From Ch128b sp964527925 (GTDB lineage Bacteria; Bacteroidota; Ignavibacteria; Ch128b), in assembly GCA_964527925.1 (NCBI GenBank), contig CAZGQO010000008.1:56943-120942 (forward strand): a DNA stretch of 64,000 nt, given 5' to 3'. The notes beneath the pieces were generated by a model, which saw only the letters and a list, made by a program, of their open reading frames with translations, was not told the DNA's origin and did not search any database. The position numbers were made by a program, and so were the translations under genes. Shown here in pieces: positions 35,421 to 44,187 of the stretch (position 1 is the stretch's first letter; each line of letters begins with the position of its first letter).

Positions 35421-37247
35421 CTAATATGGATCGTGTGCTTTTTTTAGTCTATAAATTTTATTCGATTGAAGTGTATCAATATCTAATTTAAAAACATTTT
35501 CACCATCGTGATAAACAATTAGATTCGATGAGTCATTCAATAAATTTTTGAATTCAAATTTAACTGATTGCAAATCTTTTCTGTTGATAGTTGTCTTCAG
35601 TATTGTTGCAGTGAATAATCGGGTATTGTATTTTTTGCCCACTTCGAGATTCGGATAAACTCGCACAATCTTGGCGAAAAGATTATTTATCCAGCCAGGC
35701 GAATTTGATTCAAGCAAGAAAGAATAATCATCGAGTTTTTTGATTTTCATCTCGCCATTAAAACTTGATAAAGTATAGACTTGTTTTGAATCGGGGTATT
35801 CAAATTTTATTATATCGTTTAAGTAAAAGGTGTGAAAGATTGAGGGCATAGTAAGAAAAATTATATTTTTTGTTTCTGGAGTAAAGTAAACACTTATTTC
35901 ATCAGCTGGCTTTTTTAATTTCTGAAATTCACTGATATAATATTCAGGATATATTAAGCTGAGATACAGAGCTACAATTACGCTTGATATTAAAAGATAA
36001 ATTCCAAAAATATTCGAGAGTATTTTTAGCTTCACAGGATTTTCGGGTAAGAAGAATTTTTTAAGAAAAGAGATATTAAAAATAAAATATGCAATCAGGT
36101 AACTTCCAAAAACTGATGGGAAATATAGTAATCTTTCAGATGGCAGTGCGATTAATTGTGGCAATAATGAAATGGTAAACAGCAGAAAACTGTAATGTAT
36201 TATTCTGTTTTTCCAATGCGGTGCAAAAAGTGCGGAGAAGATGAAATAAAGAATTATTCCAGAAATCATTAATGGATAAGTTAGATTCTTCTCAAAAAGT
36301 AATAATCCAATTGGGAAATTTGTCAGTAAACCAACAAGCATTGTTGGTAAACCAACGACTACATTTTTTATGTATTCCGCCGGTTTTCTAAATGGATCAA
36401 TGTACATTAAGGTATTTACACCGAAGCCAGTAATTCGATAAAAAACTAGAAATACAAAAATCAAAAAGAAGTGATAACGCCAGTAGTTTTGATTCTTTAC
36501 AAGCAGTAAAAGTTTTTGGTAAAATCTCTTAAAAATATTTTTCTCGGGATTTTGTGATTCGAGTAAAATAAATTCATACAAAATTATCGCAATGGGTCCA
36601 ATTACGGCTGTTTCTTTGCAGAAAAATGAAACAGTCATATAAATTTTTGAAAGCTTTCTATGGAGTGAAATTGAAGTTTCTCTGAATTTAACATGATAGT
36701 AAAGGGCAAGGTTTATAAACAATACAGCAAATAAATCTGTGTTTGTTGCAATCCATCCTATTGTCATCGAGTGATCTTCAGAAATCAGAAATATAAACGA
36801 CGCCAGAAGAGAAACACTATAAATTTTTGAAAATTTATTTAAGACCATAAAAACTGAAAGTGCAACAAGACTGTGCAGAAGAATTGAAAAGAAATGGAGA
36901 ATCAATGCAGAAAATTTAGGAGTGATGAAGTAAATTAAACTAAAGAATAATGAAGGCAGTGGTCTAAAAAACTTCGCATGAGCATTTTCATCTTTCCACC
37001 AAAGATTTTGAAATGAATCATAATCTTTTAAGTCAACCGACCAGAAACCTGCAATAGGGAAAGATTCAGTTTTAGATTTTAAGATTGATATGAAGAAGTA
37101 ATCATCAGCAAAAAATTCATTAATCAAATAAGGATGAAAAATGACTAGAGCAACTAAAAATTGGAAAATGAAAATTTGTGTATTTGTTAATCTACCTGGA
37201 AATAGTTTTTTAAGTTGTTCTAACGCTTTTCTCAATTTTACATTCAA
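35421..37247 (-). CDS. Polytopic membrane protein, GT-C/PMT-like
   Basis: The 608-residue protein has roughly ten to eleven hydrophobic helices in residues 20-430. A C-terminal soluble region of about 170 residues follows, rich in beta-strands. FADDYFF after the first helix places two acidic residues where GT-C glycosyltransferases carry their catalytic Asp, and FFCKETAV resembles the KE-containing loop of TMTC/PMT-like proteins. A transfer from a lipid-linked sugar in the periplasm is therefore plausible but unproven. It starts at TTG one base after the recN stop, so translation is likely coupled. Confidence 0.6.
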   Translation of the reverse strand: MNVKLRKALEQLKKLFPGRLTNTQIFIFQFLVALVIFHPYLINEFFADDYFFISILKSKTESFPIAGFWSVDLKDYDSFQNLWWKDENAHAKFFRPLPSLFFSLIYFITPKFSALILHFFSILLHSLVALSVFMVLNKFSKIYSVSLLASFIFLISEDHSMTIGWIATNTDLFAVLFINLALYYHVKFRETSISLHRKLSKIYMTVSFFCKETAVIGPIAIILYEFILLESQNPEKNIFKRFYQKLLLLVKNQNYWRYHFFLIFVFLVFYRITGFGVNTLMYIDPFRKPAEYIKNVVVGLPTMLVGLLTNFPIGLLLFEKNLTYPLMISGIILYFIFSALFAPHWKNRIIHYSFLLFTISLLPQLIALPSERLLYFPSVFGSYLIAYFIFNISFLKKFFLPENPVKLKILSNIFGIYLLISSVIVALYLSLIYPEYYISEFQKLKKPADEISVYFTPETKNIIFLTMPSIFHTFYLNDIIKFEYPDSKQVYTLSSFNGEMKIKKLDDYSFLLESNSPGWINNLFAKIVRVYPNLEVGKKYNTRLFTATILKTTINRKDLQSVKFEFKNLLNDSSNLIVYHDGENVFKLDIDTLQSNKIYRLKKAHDPY

Positions 37248-37248
37248 T

Positions 37249-38955
37249 TTAATTTGAATTGAAGATCAGATTTCTTGCATTTTCAATTGATGCTGGTGTA
37301 ATGTCTTCTCCGCTTATTAAACGTGCAATCTCAAAGACTTTTTCTTCGTCAGTTAGTTTTCGAATGGTTGTTACTGCTCTTCCATCTTTTACTTTTTTCA
37401 CCACCACATAGTGTGAGTTCGAAAAACCTGCAATTTGCGGCAGATGAGTAATTGCAATTATTTGATGATATTCAGAAAGATTTCGAAGCGCTTTACCAAC
37501 TTTCTGTGCAATTCTTCCACTTATTCCAACATCAATTTCGTCGAAGACCATCAAAGGAAGCTTATCTGATTTTGCAAGTATGGTTTTGAGAGCAAGCATA
37601 ATTCTTGAAACTTCACCCCCCGATGCAACTTTTGCAAGTGGTTTTAATTCTTCACCTGGATTTGTTGAAATGTAAAACTCAACTTCGTCAAATCCATTTG
37701 AATTGGCTTCATAAAATTCATTTCCGAATTTGACAAATGACCGCGGGTCATTTGTTTTTTTGTTTCTGAAAACTACTTCAAAACTTGCGTTGTTAATTCC
37801 AAGGTCTTTTAAAATTGATATAATTGAGTTACTTATTTTTTCAGCAACTTCTCTTCTTTTTTCAGATAGTCTGATTGCGGCATCGCTGCATAACCTTCTT
37901 TCATGTTCAATTTCTTCTTCAATCTTACTGATCTCTTCATCAAAATTTTCAGCAAGTAGAATTTCTTTTTCGATTTTGTTTCTGTACTCGATTACATTCT
38001 CTAATGATCCTCCATATTTTTTGGCGAGCAAAATCAGACTTCCAAGCCGTTCTCGATATTCTTCAAGCAGCTCAGGATTAAATTCAATTCTTGAACTATA
38101 ACTTTGAACAAATTTTGATATTTCATCTACAATAGAAATTGCTGAATTTAAGTCAAGTTTTAGGTTAGCAAATTCTTTGTCAATTCTTGATAGATCATCA
38201 ATTAAATTTCTTGCTTTAATTAGTTGATCGTAAACTGCAGAATCAGATTCATACAAAATTTCAAAAAGACGAGTTGTTGTTTCGTATAGTTTTTCACTGT
38301 TTTCAAGTATGTTGAGTTTGGATTGTAAATCTTCAATTTCTCCTTCTTTGGGATTTATTGCATCAATTTCTTTCGCTTGAAATTCGTATAAATCTCTTTT
38401 TTCTTTTGTTGATTTTTCAATGTTCTTTAGTTCATCAAGTCGGGAGAAGAGTTTTTTCAAATTGTTGTAATGAACTCGATATTCTTCTATAAGTTTATCG
38501 AGATTTCCAAAATTATCAAGAAACTTTATGTGTGTTTCAGTTCTAAGTAATGATTGATGTTCGTGCTGTCCATGTAAATCAATGATAAATTCACCAAGTG
38601 CCTTGAGATGTGAAAGTGGTGCAGGGGAATCGTTAATAAAACTTCTCGATGATCCTTTTTTTAATATTTCTCTCCGAACAATAAGTTCATCATTTATATC
38701 ATAATTATTTTCACCGAGAAAGTTAATCACATTCTGATTGTCGCTGATATCGAATACACCTTCTACGATAGCTTTCTCAGTGCCAGTTCTTACAAAATCT
38801 CCCGAAGCTTTTTCGCCAATAAGAAGGTTCATTGCATCGATGATTATAGATTTGCCGACTCCAGTTTCGCCCGTAATGATATTCAATCCTGAATCAAAAT
38901 CGACTTTGAGCTTTTCGATTAAGATGAAATCTTTTATAAGTAAGGATTTAATCAT
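37249..38955 (-). CDS. recN: DNA repair protein RecN
   Basis: The 568-residue SMC-like ATPase. The Walker A motif is GETGVGKS (29-36), and a long coiled coil occupies about 160-370. The ABC signature LASGG and Walker B VFDEIDVGISG lie near the C-terminus, followed by ITHLPQIAGFS. RecN acts at double-strand breaks in recombination repair in the cytoplasm. The length is that of the family (about 550). An AGAGAGAG ribosome site precedes the ATG. It is the first gene of a five-gene minus-strand directon ending with the SDR. Confidence 0.96.
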   Translation of the reverse strand: MIKSLLIKDFILIEKLKVDFDSGLNIITGETGVGKSIIIDAMNLLIGEKASGDFVRTGTEKAIVEGVFDISDNQNVINFLGENNYDINDELIVRREILKKGSSRSFINDSPAPLSHLKALGEFIIDLHGQHEHQSLLRTETHIKFLDNFGNLDKLIEEYRVHYNNLKKLFSRLDELKNIEKSTKEKRDLYEFQAKEIDAINPKEGEIEDLQSKLNILENSEKLYETTTRLFEILYESDSAVYDQLIKARNLIDDLSRIDKEFANLKLDLNSAISIVDEISKFVQSYSSRIEFNPELLEEYRERLGSLILLAKKYGGSLENVIEYRNKIEKEILLAENFDEEISKIEEEIEHERRLCSDAAIRLSEKRREVAEKISNSIISILKDLGINNASFEVVFRNKKTNDPRSFVKFGNEFYEANSNGFDEVEFYISTNPGEELKPLAKVASGGEVSRIMLALKTILAKSDKLPLMVFDEIDVGISGRIAQKVGKALRNLSEYHQIIAITHLPQIAGFSNSHYVVVKKVKDGRAVTTIRKLTDEEKVFEIARLISGEDITPASIENARNLIFNSN

Positions 38956-39143
38956 AAAAATCTCTCTCTTAAAGAATATTATACAAAAAAAATCTGATTT
39001 AATCTCGGTTTCAGAGAATTGAAATTGGAACTAAAATTTGACGGCATTTGGCTGAAAAAATAATTGAAATGTTTTTATATTTAAAATGACCTCAGGATTG
39101 TAATCAAAATTTTCGATAATATTTTTAACGGAAACTGGAATTT

Positions 39144-40133
39144 ATGAGTGAAACTAAACTATTAAATGAATTAAAAAAGATATTACTTGGTAATCCGACC
39201 GAGCAGGAGAAAAACCATCTCTTTGAAATTTTTACTGAAGTTTCACGAATTCGTATCAGATTCTTTTCAAGATTGAAATACTTCTCTCTTGAAAGAAATG
39301 AAATATCAATGTCTGATATTGCCCTCGAGGCAGTAACTAATTTATTAAGCAATAATGAAAATGATTATTTAGAATATTTAAGAAAAACATTTCTAAATTG
39401 GGATCCTCCAATTGATAATGAAGAAGAAGCAAGCAACTTTGTGTATAAAATTATTGACCAATCAATTTATCAGACTATTGCCAAAAAGTATGCTGAACTG
39501 GATCCCCTTTTTGCAAAGATCTTAAAGGAAATTAGAAGATCTGACCCGAAGAAATACAAACTCTTTAATAGATTGGATACAGAATATATTTCCCTTAAAT
39601 CTTTTAAAGAAGTCAATTCAATGAATATCATTCCACAGGATGAACTGATTCTTCTTGGTGTAGATAGATTTCCAAAGAATAATTACATCAAAGGCTGGAT
39701 AAAAGAAATTTTTAATTCTATAAACTCATACACAGAATATGATCCAGTATTATCTGTAAATTCTCTTGCACTTAAAATCAAATTTGAATTCACAGCTGCA
39801 CAAAAAATTCCTTTGACTGTTGTAGATGATCCAGAAACAGAATATGTAATGCGAGAAGGTGTTTTAATTTCTCTGAACAAAATTGAACGTAAGCTTAAAC
39901 TACTAAGTCAGAAGAAAAAAAAGTATGACCAACAAATTGTAACAATATTTAAAGAAGCTATTACAGATATCGCAAATGATTTGCTTGAGGGAGACCAGAT
40001 TAAAAATTATTATGACTATCTAAAAGTCTACGACGGAAATCTAACAATGGAAAAATACCGCCAGAATTACCGAGCCCAATTTGAATACTTAATCAAAATA
40101 CTAAAGAACGAAATTGCTCAATATTATCTGTAG
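39144..40133 (+). CDS. Uncharacterised cytoplasmic protein, mostly helical
   Basis: I do not recognise this 329-residue protein. It has no signal peptide or membrane helix. It is rich in Lys and Glu with long predicted helices. Its parts include an N-terminal Arg-rich segment SRIRIRFFSRLKYFSLERNE, a Trp/Pro turn FLNWDPPID, a middle region with short strands, and a Lys-rich helix KIERKLKLLSQKKKKYDQQ. Similarity to sigma-factor helices was considered, but no region 2 or 4 motif is present. It stands divergent from recN and 56 bases before the next gene, so it may open an operon with the membrane protein and NTPase. Confidence 0.7.
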   Translation: MSETKLLNELKKILLGNPTEQEKNHLFEIFTEVSRIRIRFFSRLKYFSLERNEISMSDIALEAVTNLLSNNENDYLEYLRKTFLNWDPPIDNEEEASNFVYKIIDQSIYQTIAKKYAELDPLFAKILKEIRRSDPKKYKLFNRLDTEYISLKSFKEVNSMNIIPQDELILLGVDRFPKNNYIKGWIKEIFNSINSYTEYDPVLSVNSLALKIKFEFTAAQKIPLTVVDDPETEYVMREGVLISLNKIERKLKLLSQKKKKYDQQIVTIFKEAITDIANDLLEGDQIKNYYDYLKVYDGNLTMEKYRQNYRAQFEYLIKILKNEIAQYYL

Positions 40134-40213
40134 AATTCACACCTTATTATTATTTTTCACTTACGATACTTTAACCCTTTTTAATAAATTTGAGCAAATA
40201 TTTTTTTGACTTA

Positions 40214-41266
40214 ATGTACATTAGAAAAGAACAATCATTAATAACTAAATACACTGCCATCTGGGCTTTTTCTGAGTCGGCTTTTGGCGGAATTATGCAC
40301 GCACTTAAAATCCCATTTACAGGATTAATTCTCGGTGGACTGGCAATTATTTTCCTATCACTTATAAATGAACTGGTTGAAAACAAAAAAGAATTACTGA
40401 AGGTAACATTTCTGATTATCATGATTAAATTTTTGTTTTCACCAAACACGCCTTTTACTGCTCATCTTGCGGTTTTGATGCAGGGACTTTTTGCTTTTGT
40501 TACTTTTTCATTTATAAAATCAAGAACAATTTCTATTCTCTTATTAAGTTTTCTTTCTGAAATCTGGTCAGCTTCACAAAAAATTGTTATTACGACTTTT
40601 TTTTTGGGAATGAATTTCTGGTATTCTATTGATGAGATTAGTCGTTATATGGCAAAAGTCTCAGGTTTCAATCTGGGAAATGAATTCAGTATGAGTTTAT
40701 TTTTGATTGGATTATATTTTTTATTGCATCTTGCAGGAGCGGGACTTTTTTCTTTTATAACAATTAGAATGCCTGGATACATTGAAAAGCATCAAAATCG
40801 AATTGAACAAATTTATTTTGATTACATTCAAAAAAATAAGTCTGATTTGAATTTTGTTACAAGCATCCCGCAGAATAAAACAAAGAAAAGTCGGTACAAA
40901 AAGCCGGGTCGTTTGGTCTTTGTTCTATTTTTAATTTTTGTTTCTTTAATGACTCTAATTGATCCGACTTTAAAAAAGATTCTATTACTGGATATTATCT
41001 CGATGATTATCAGAGCTATAATTTTAATTTATTTGTGGTTTAAAGTTATTTCACCGTTTCTGGTAAATCAGTTGATGAAAGTTTTGAGAAAGAGTAAGTA
41101 TGCCAATGGTAATCAAATGAAAACGATTGAAGATATTAAAGAACTTTTTCCAGGATTTCGAACAAAAATTAATCTGGCATGGGAAATTCATTCCAATCAA
41201 AAAAAATTGCTTCAGATAAAAAACTTTTTTCGTGATTCTATTCTTTTACTCTTGATTACAGAATGA
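40214..41266 (+). CDS. Uncharacterised membrane protein paired with a P-loop NTPase
   Basis: A protein of about 350 residues. It has four to six helices in the first 190 residues (for example ALKIPFTGLILGGLAIIFLS and FSMSLFLIGLYFLLHLAGAG), then a basic cytoplasmic stretch, and two more helices at about 230-285 with a short hydrophilic tail. The first half has the look of a small integral carrier such as an ECF-type S component, but no named family is recognised. The ATG at 40214 is used; TTG at 40190 is in frame and equally lacks a ribosome site. It overlaps the NTPase gene by four bases (ATGA), implying a joint function. Confidence 0.6.
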   Translation: MYIRKEQSLITKYTAIWAFSESAFGGIMHALKIPFTGLILGGLAIIFLSLINELVENKKELLKVTFLIIMIKFLFSPNTPFTAHLAVLMQGLFAFVTFSFIKSRTISILLLSFLSEIWSASQKIVITTFFLGMNFWYSIDEISRYMAKVSGFNLGNEFSMSLFLIGLYFLLHLAGAGLFSFITIRMPGYIEKHQNRIEQIYFDYIQKNKSDLNFVTSIPQNKTKKSRYKKPGRLVFVLFLIFVSLMTLIDPTLKKILLLDIISMIIRAIILIYLWFKVISPFLVNQLMKVLRKSKYANGNQMKTIEDIKELFPGFRTKINLAWEIHSNQKKLLQIKNFFRDSILLLLITE

Positions 41267-41766
41267 AAGATTTATACATACTAACAGGAAAAATTAAAAG
41301 CGGTAAAACAAACGAGTTATTTCGCTGGATTATTGATAAAAAAAATGTTGGCGGAATCTTACAACCTGTTGTTGATGGGAAAAGATTTATTTACTCAATC
41401 TCACAAAAGAGATTGATTCAACTTGAAATATCCTCAACAAATTTGGCTGGCATAAAAGAAGAAGATTTAATAAAAATCGGAAATTATTTATTTCTGAATA
41501 ATGCTTTTGATAAAGCCCGGGAATTGCTTCAGAAAGATTTTGAATCGAACTTTGATTGGTTAATAATAGATGAAATTGGTTCGCTTGAATTGAATGGTTC
41601 CGGATTAGAGCCAATGGTTTCAAATATTCTGAAAAATTCAGGTTCATTTAAAGGTTCCATCATTCTTGTTGTGCGAGAATCATTGATTGATGCTGTTATA
41701 AAAAAGTTCGAGTTAGAAGGGAAATGGAAAAACTTTGACGAATTGAAGTCAGCTTTTAATTCTTAA
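41263..41766 (+). CDS. THEP1-like nucleoside-triphosphatase (P-loop NTPase)
   Basis: The 167-residue P-loop protein has a Walker A motif GKIKSGKT (residues 9-16), a GGILQPV strand where THEP1 proteins have GF.T.E, and Walker B LIIDEIGSLEL. The DEIG-x-LEL form is typical of the THEP1/DUF2478 nucleotide kinase-like family. No ABC signature is present, so it is not a transporter ATPase. THEP1 proteins hydrolyse NTPs slowly and their role is unclear. It is coupled by ATGA to the upstream membrane protein. The spacer after it (231 bases) has no hairpin I can support. Confidence 0.75.
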   Translation: MKDLYILTGKIKSGKTNELFRWIIDKKNVGGILQPVVDGKRFIYSISQKRLIQLEISSTNLAGIKEEDLIKIGNYLFLNNAFDKARELLQKDFESNFDWLIIDEIGSLELNGSGLEPMVSNILKNSGSFKGSIILVVRESLIDAVIKKFELEGKWKNFDELKSAFNS

Positions 41767-41997
41767 TTAGAGAAAAATTTTACTCAATTCTCATCTAAAA
41801 ATTTTTGAACCTCCGACTGAAAACAGCCATCGAAAAAATTTCCAATCAATCATTCAGAGTTTTACATTTCTAATTAGTTCATGAGATAAACCAAAAATTA
41901 TTACACTCACAAAAAAATAAGAGTTGACTACTAATATTAAATTATTTGGATTTGACCTAAATAAGAATAGTAATTAACAACAAATTATGGAGACAAA

Positions 41998-42872
41998 ATG
42001 AAAAAACTAATTTTTCTGGGATTTTCGCAGTTTTGATGTTCTTCAACATTTCAAAAGCTGATAGAAGATGTTTTGCCAGATCTTATACTTCCTACACAAT
42101 TCCAGCAAAAGCACTGGAACTTGAAATTTGGAATACCGGCAAAATCGAGAAAGACTCAGGCTATTTTTATCGCTGGCAGCCACGAGTCGAATTTGAGCAA
42201 GGAGTGACTGACAAACTCACCTCCGCAATTTATTTTAACTTCGATGAAACAAGAACTTCAAACAACTCTTACAAATCCAAATCTTTCTCATTTTCATCTG
42301 TTTTATTAGAGATGCGTTACCGTCTTTTTGAAATTGGTGAATATTTAATTGATCCTGCTCTCTACGGTGAAATTTATTATGGCGGTGACAAAATCAAATA
42401 TGAGCTTAAAATTTTTCTTTCTAAACGAATAAATGAATTCATTGGAGTTGTGAATCTTATCTCTGAAATCGAAAAATCAATTCCAAATTCTTCAACTGAG
42501 TTAAAATTTGAAATCACTGGCGGAGTTGCATATGAATTTAATTCCAGCGCTGCAATAGGAGTTGAATTCAGACTTCATCAGAATTATAAAGAAATTTATG
42601 AAGCAAAGAAGAATCAAGATTTCTTTGTTGGACCAACTGTAAATTTTCAAACTGAAAAGTTTTATCTCACAATAAACTTCTTAACTCAATTGACTAAAAC
42701 ACCAAGTGGAAACAGAAATCTTGATTTAATTGGCATGAAAAATATTAAGTCAGAACAATACTTGGAATTACCTTATGAGAATTTTAGTGATTATTACAGT
42801 GCTTATGACTTTATTGATTGGTTGTGGAAAGGGTTTTGTGAGGAAAGAATTCACGAAGTTTTCGGAAGGTGA
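41998..42872 (+). CDS. Outer-membrane barrel-like protein; frameshift in the signal peptide
   Basis: As given, the ATG at 41998 (GGAG six bases upstream) reads MKKLIFLGFSQF and stops. The next frame, open from before 42021, continues IFAVLMFFNISKADR and then about 275 residues of alternating amphipathic strands typical of a porin-like barrel (EFEQGVTDKLTSAIYFNF; GGVAYEFNSSAAIGVEFRL). Adding one base after the GGG at 42018-42020 restores a perfect signal peptide, MKKLIFLGxFAVLMFFNISKA, joined to the barrel. The span is 3n+2 bases, as expected for one lost base. If the frameshift is real, only starts at 42033/42036 remain and the product is not exported. The function is unknown. The 3' end overlaps the cytochrome gene by 98 bases. 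Confidence 0.65.
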
Positions 42873-43038
42873 AAAACTATATATGTCTAAGTGTGCTGGT
42901 TGTCATCGACTTTATCTTCCACATGAATTTACTCCTGCGAAATGGGATTCAATTCTTGAGGTGATGAGACCTAAAGCAAAAATAACTTTAGAAGAAGAAA
43001 AAGAAATTTTAAAGTATCTTAAAGAAGATCTCAAGTAA
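42775..43038 (+). CDS. Small monohaem c-type cytochrome lipoprotein
   Basis: The 87-residue protein has a lipoprotein signal peptide (MRILVIITVLMTLLIGC, lipobox LIGC with Cys17). A single haem site follows, CAGCHRLYLPHEF. A Met in EVMRPKAKIT could be the distal ligand. It resembles the small family annotated as cytochrome c for which no partner is known, and would sit in the periplasm anchored to a membrane. Its first 98 bases lie inside the barrel gene in another frame. A strong terminator follows. Confidence 0.85.
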   Translation: MRILVIITVLMTLLIGCGKGFVRKEFTKFSEGEKLYMSKCAGCHRLYLPHEFTPAKWDSILEVMRPKAKITLEEEKEILKYLKEDLK

Positions 43039-43045
43039 AATTCTG

Positions 43046-43090
43046 TGTGGGGATAATTGAAGAGTTATCCCCACATTTTAATTTTTAAAC
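43046..43090 (+). terminator. Rho-independent terminator after the cytochrome gene
   Basis: The 11-bp arms TGTGGGGATAA (43046-43056) and TTATCCCCACA (43065-43075) flank an 8-base loop and are followed by TTTTAATTTTTAAAC. It lies eight bases after the stop codon. Confidence 0.92.
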
Positions 43091-43154
43091 TTTGTATAAT
43101 TAATTTTAGTAAATTTAATTAAATAATATAAACAAAAAATTAAATGGGGAAATT

Positions 43155-43379
43155 ATGAAAACAGTACTTTTCAATATTAATGGAATGACCTGTAATCACT
43201 GTGTAATGGCAGTTAAGAATGCGATAAAATCCTTAGGAATCAATAATTATTCTGTTGAGATTGGAAAAGCTTCTGTAACTTTTGATGAGAATGAAGTGGA
43301 TGTTGAATCAATAAAAGCCGCAATCGAAGAAGAAGGCTACGAAGTCGCTTCAGTTGAAGATGAAGCTGAAAAATTTTAA
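43155..43379 (+). CDS. Heavy-metal-associated (HMA) domain protein, CopZ-like
   Basis: A 74-residue single HMA domain with the metal-binding motif GMTCNHC (Cys13 and Cys16), a ferredoxin-like fold pattern and the C-terminal EEEGYEV typical of Cu(I) chaperones. It binds copper or a similar soft metal in the cytoplasm and may hand it to a P-type ATPase, but none is in the window. GGGGAAATT precedes the ATG. The gene follows a terminator, so it has its own promoter. Confidence 0.92.
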   Translation: MKTVLFNINGMTCNHCVMAVKNAIKSLGINNYSVEIGKASVTFDENEVDVESIKAAIEEEGYEVASVEDEAEKF

Positions 43380-43415
43380 TTGAGATAAAAAATTTTATTA
43401 CTCAATTCATAAAAG

Positions 43416-44183
43416 ATGAAGATTGGTTTAGTTCAATACAATCCTTCCTGGGAAAATAAAACAGAAAATCAGAGAAAAATTCTCCAGTTGATCGAAAGTC
43501 AAAAAACGAATTTTGACCTCTTAATTTTTCCCGAAATGACTTTAACTGGCTATACGATGAATTCCAAACTGGGAGAAAAATTTGATTCAGCTGAAAGTTC
43601 AACCTTGAAATTTTTTGTTGATCTTTCCAGAAAATTTTCAGTGAATGTAATTGCAGGAATGATTGAGAATGATGATCATAAATTCTACAATACACTGTTT
43701 GTGATTGATAGAAACGGTGAGATAATATCAAAATACAGGAAAATTCATCTGTTCAATTTTGCCGATGAAGAAAAATATTATAGTGCTGGAAGCAAACCAG
43801 AAATTGTTGTAATGGATGATTTCAAAATTGGATTATCAATTTGTTATGATTTGAGATTTCCAGAGTTGTTCAGATTTTATGGGAAAGAAAGAGTAGATTT
43901 AATTGTAAACATTGCAAATTGGCCAGATACACGAATTGAACATTTTGTTTATTTACTCAAAGCTCGTGCGATTGAAAATCTTTGTTATGTTGCTGGCGTT
44001 AATAGAGTTGGTTCCACTGGAAAGCTTCATTACGATGGACAAAGCTCGATTTTTGATCCGCTGGGTAAACTTATAGTTAGTGAGAAAAATTCAGAAAAAA
44101 TAATTTTTGCGGAGTTAGAGAAGGAACTGGTTAAAAAAACAAGAGTTCAATTCCCATTTTTGAACGATATAAAACTTATTTAA
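43416..44183 (+). CDS. Carbon-nitrogen hydrolase (nitrilase superfamily, omega-amidase-like)
   Basis: The 255-residue protein has the Glu-Lys-Cys triad: Glu40 in FPEMTLTGY, Lys109 in KYRKIHLF and Cys143 in ICYDLRFPELFR. RAIENLCYVAGVNRVG near the C-terminus is typical of the YafV/Nit2 branch, which hydrolyses alpha-ketoglutaramate and related amides, including deaminated glutathione. It is cytoplasmic. It starts 36 bases after the HMA gene and is convergent with the following minus-strand block. The exact amide is inferred. Confidence 0.9.
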   Translation: MKIGLVQYNPSWENKTENQRKILQLIESQKTNFDLLIFPEMTLTGYTMNSKLGEKFDSAESSTLKFFVDLSRKFSVNVIAGMIENDDHKFYNTLFVIDRNGEIISKYRKIHLFNFADEEKYYSAGSKPEIVVMDDFKIGLSICYDLRFPELFRFYGKERVDLIVNIANWPDTRIEHFVYLLKARAIENLCYVAGVNRVGSTGKLHYDGQSSIFDPLGKLIVSEKNSEKIIFAELEKELVKKTRVQFPFLNDIKLI

Positions 44184-44187
44184 TAAA

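Noticed and set aside
39144..40133. Sigma-factor-like protein
   Set aside because: Some helices resemble sigma region 2 in charge pattern, but no region 2 or region 4 core motif is visible.
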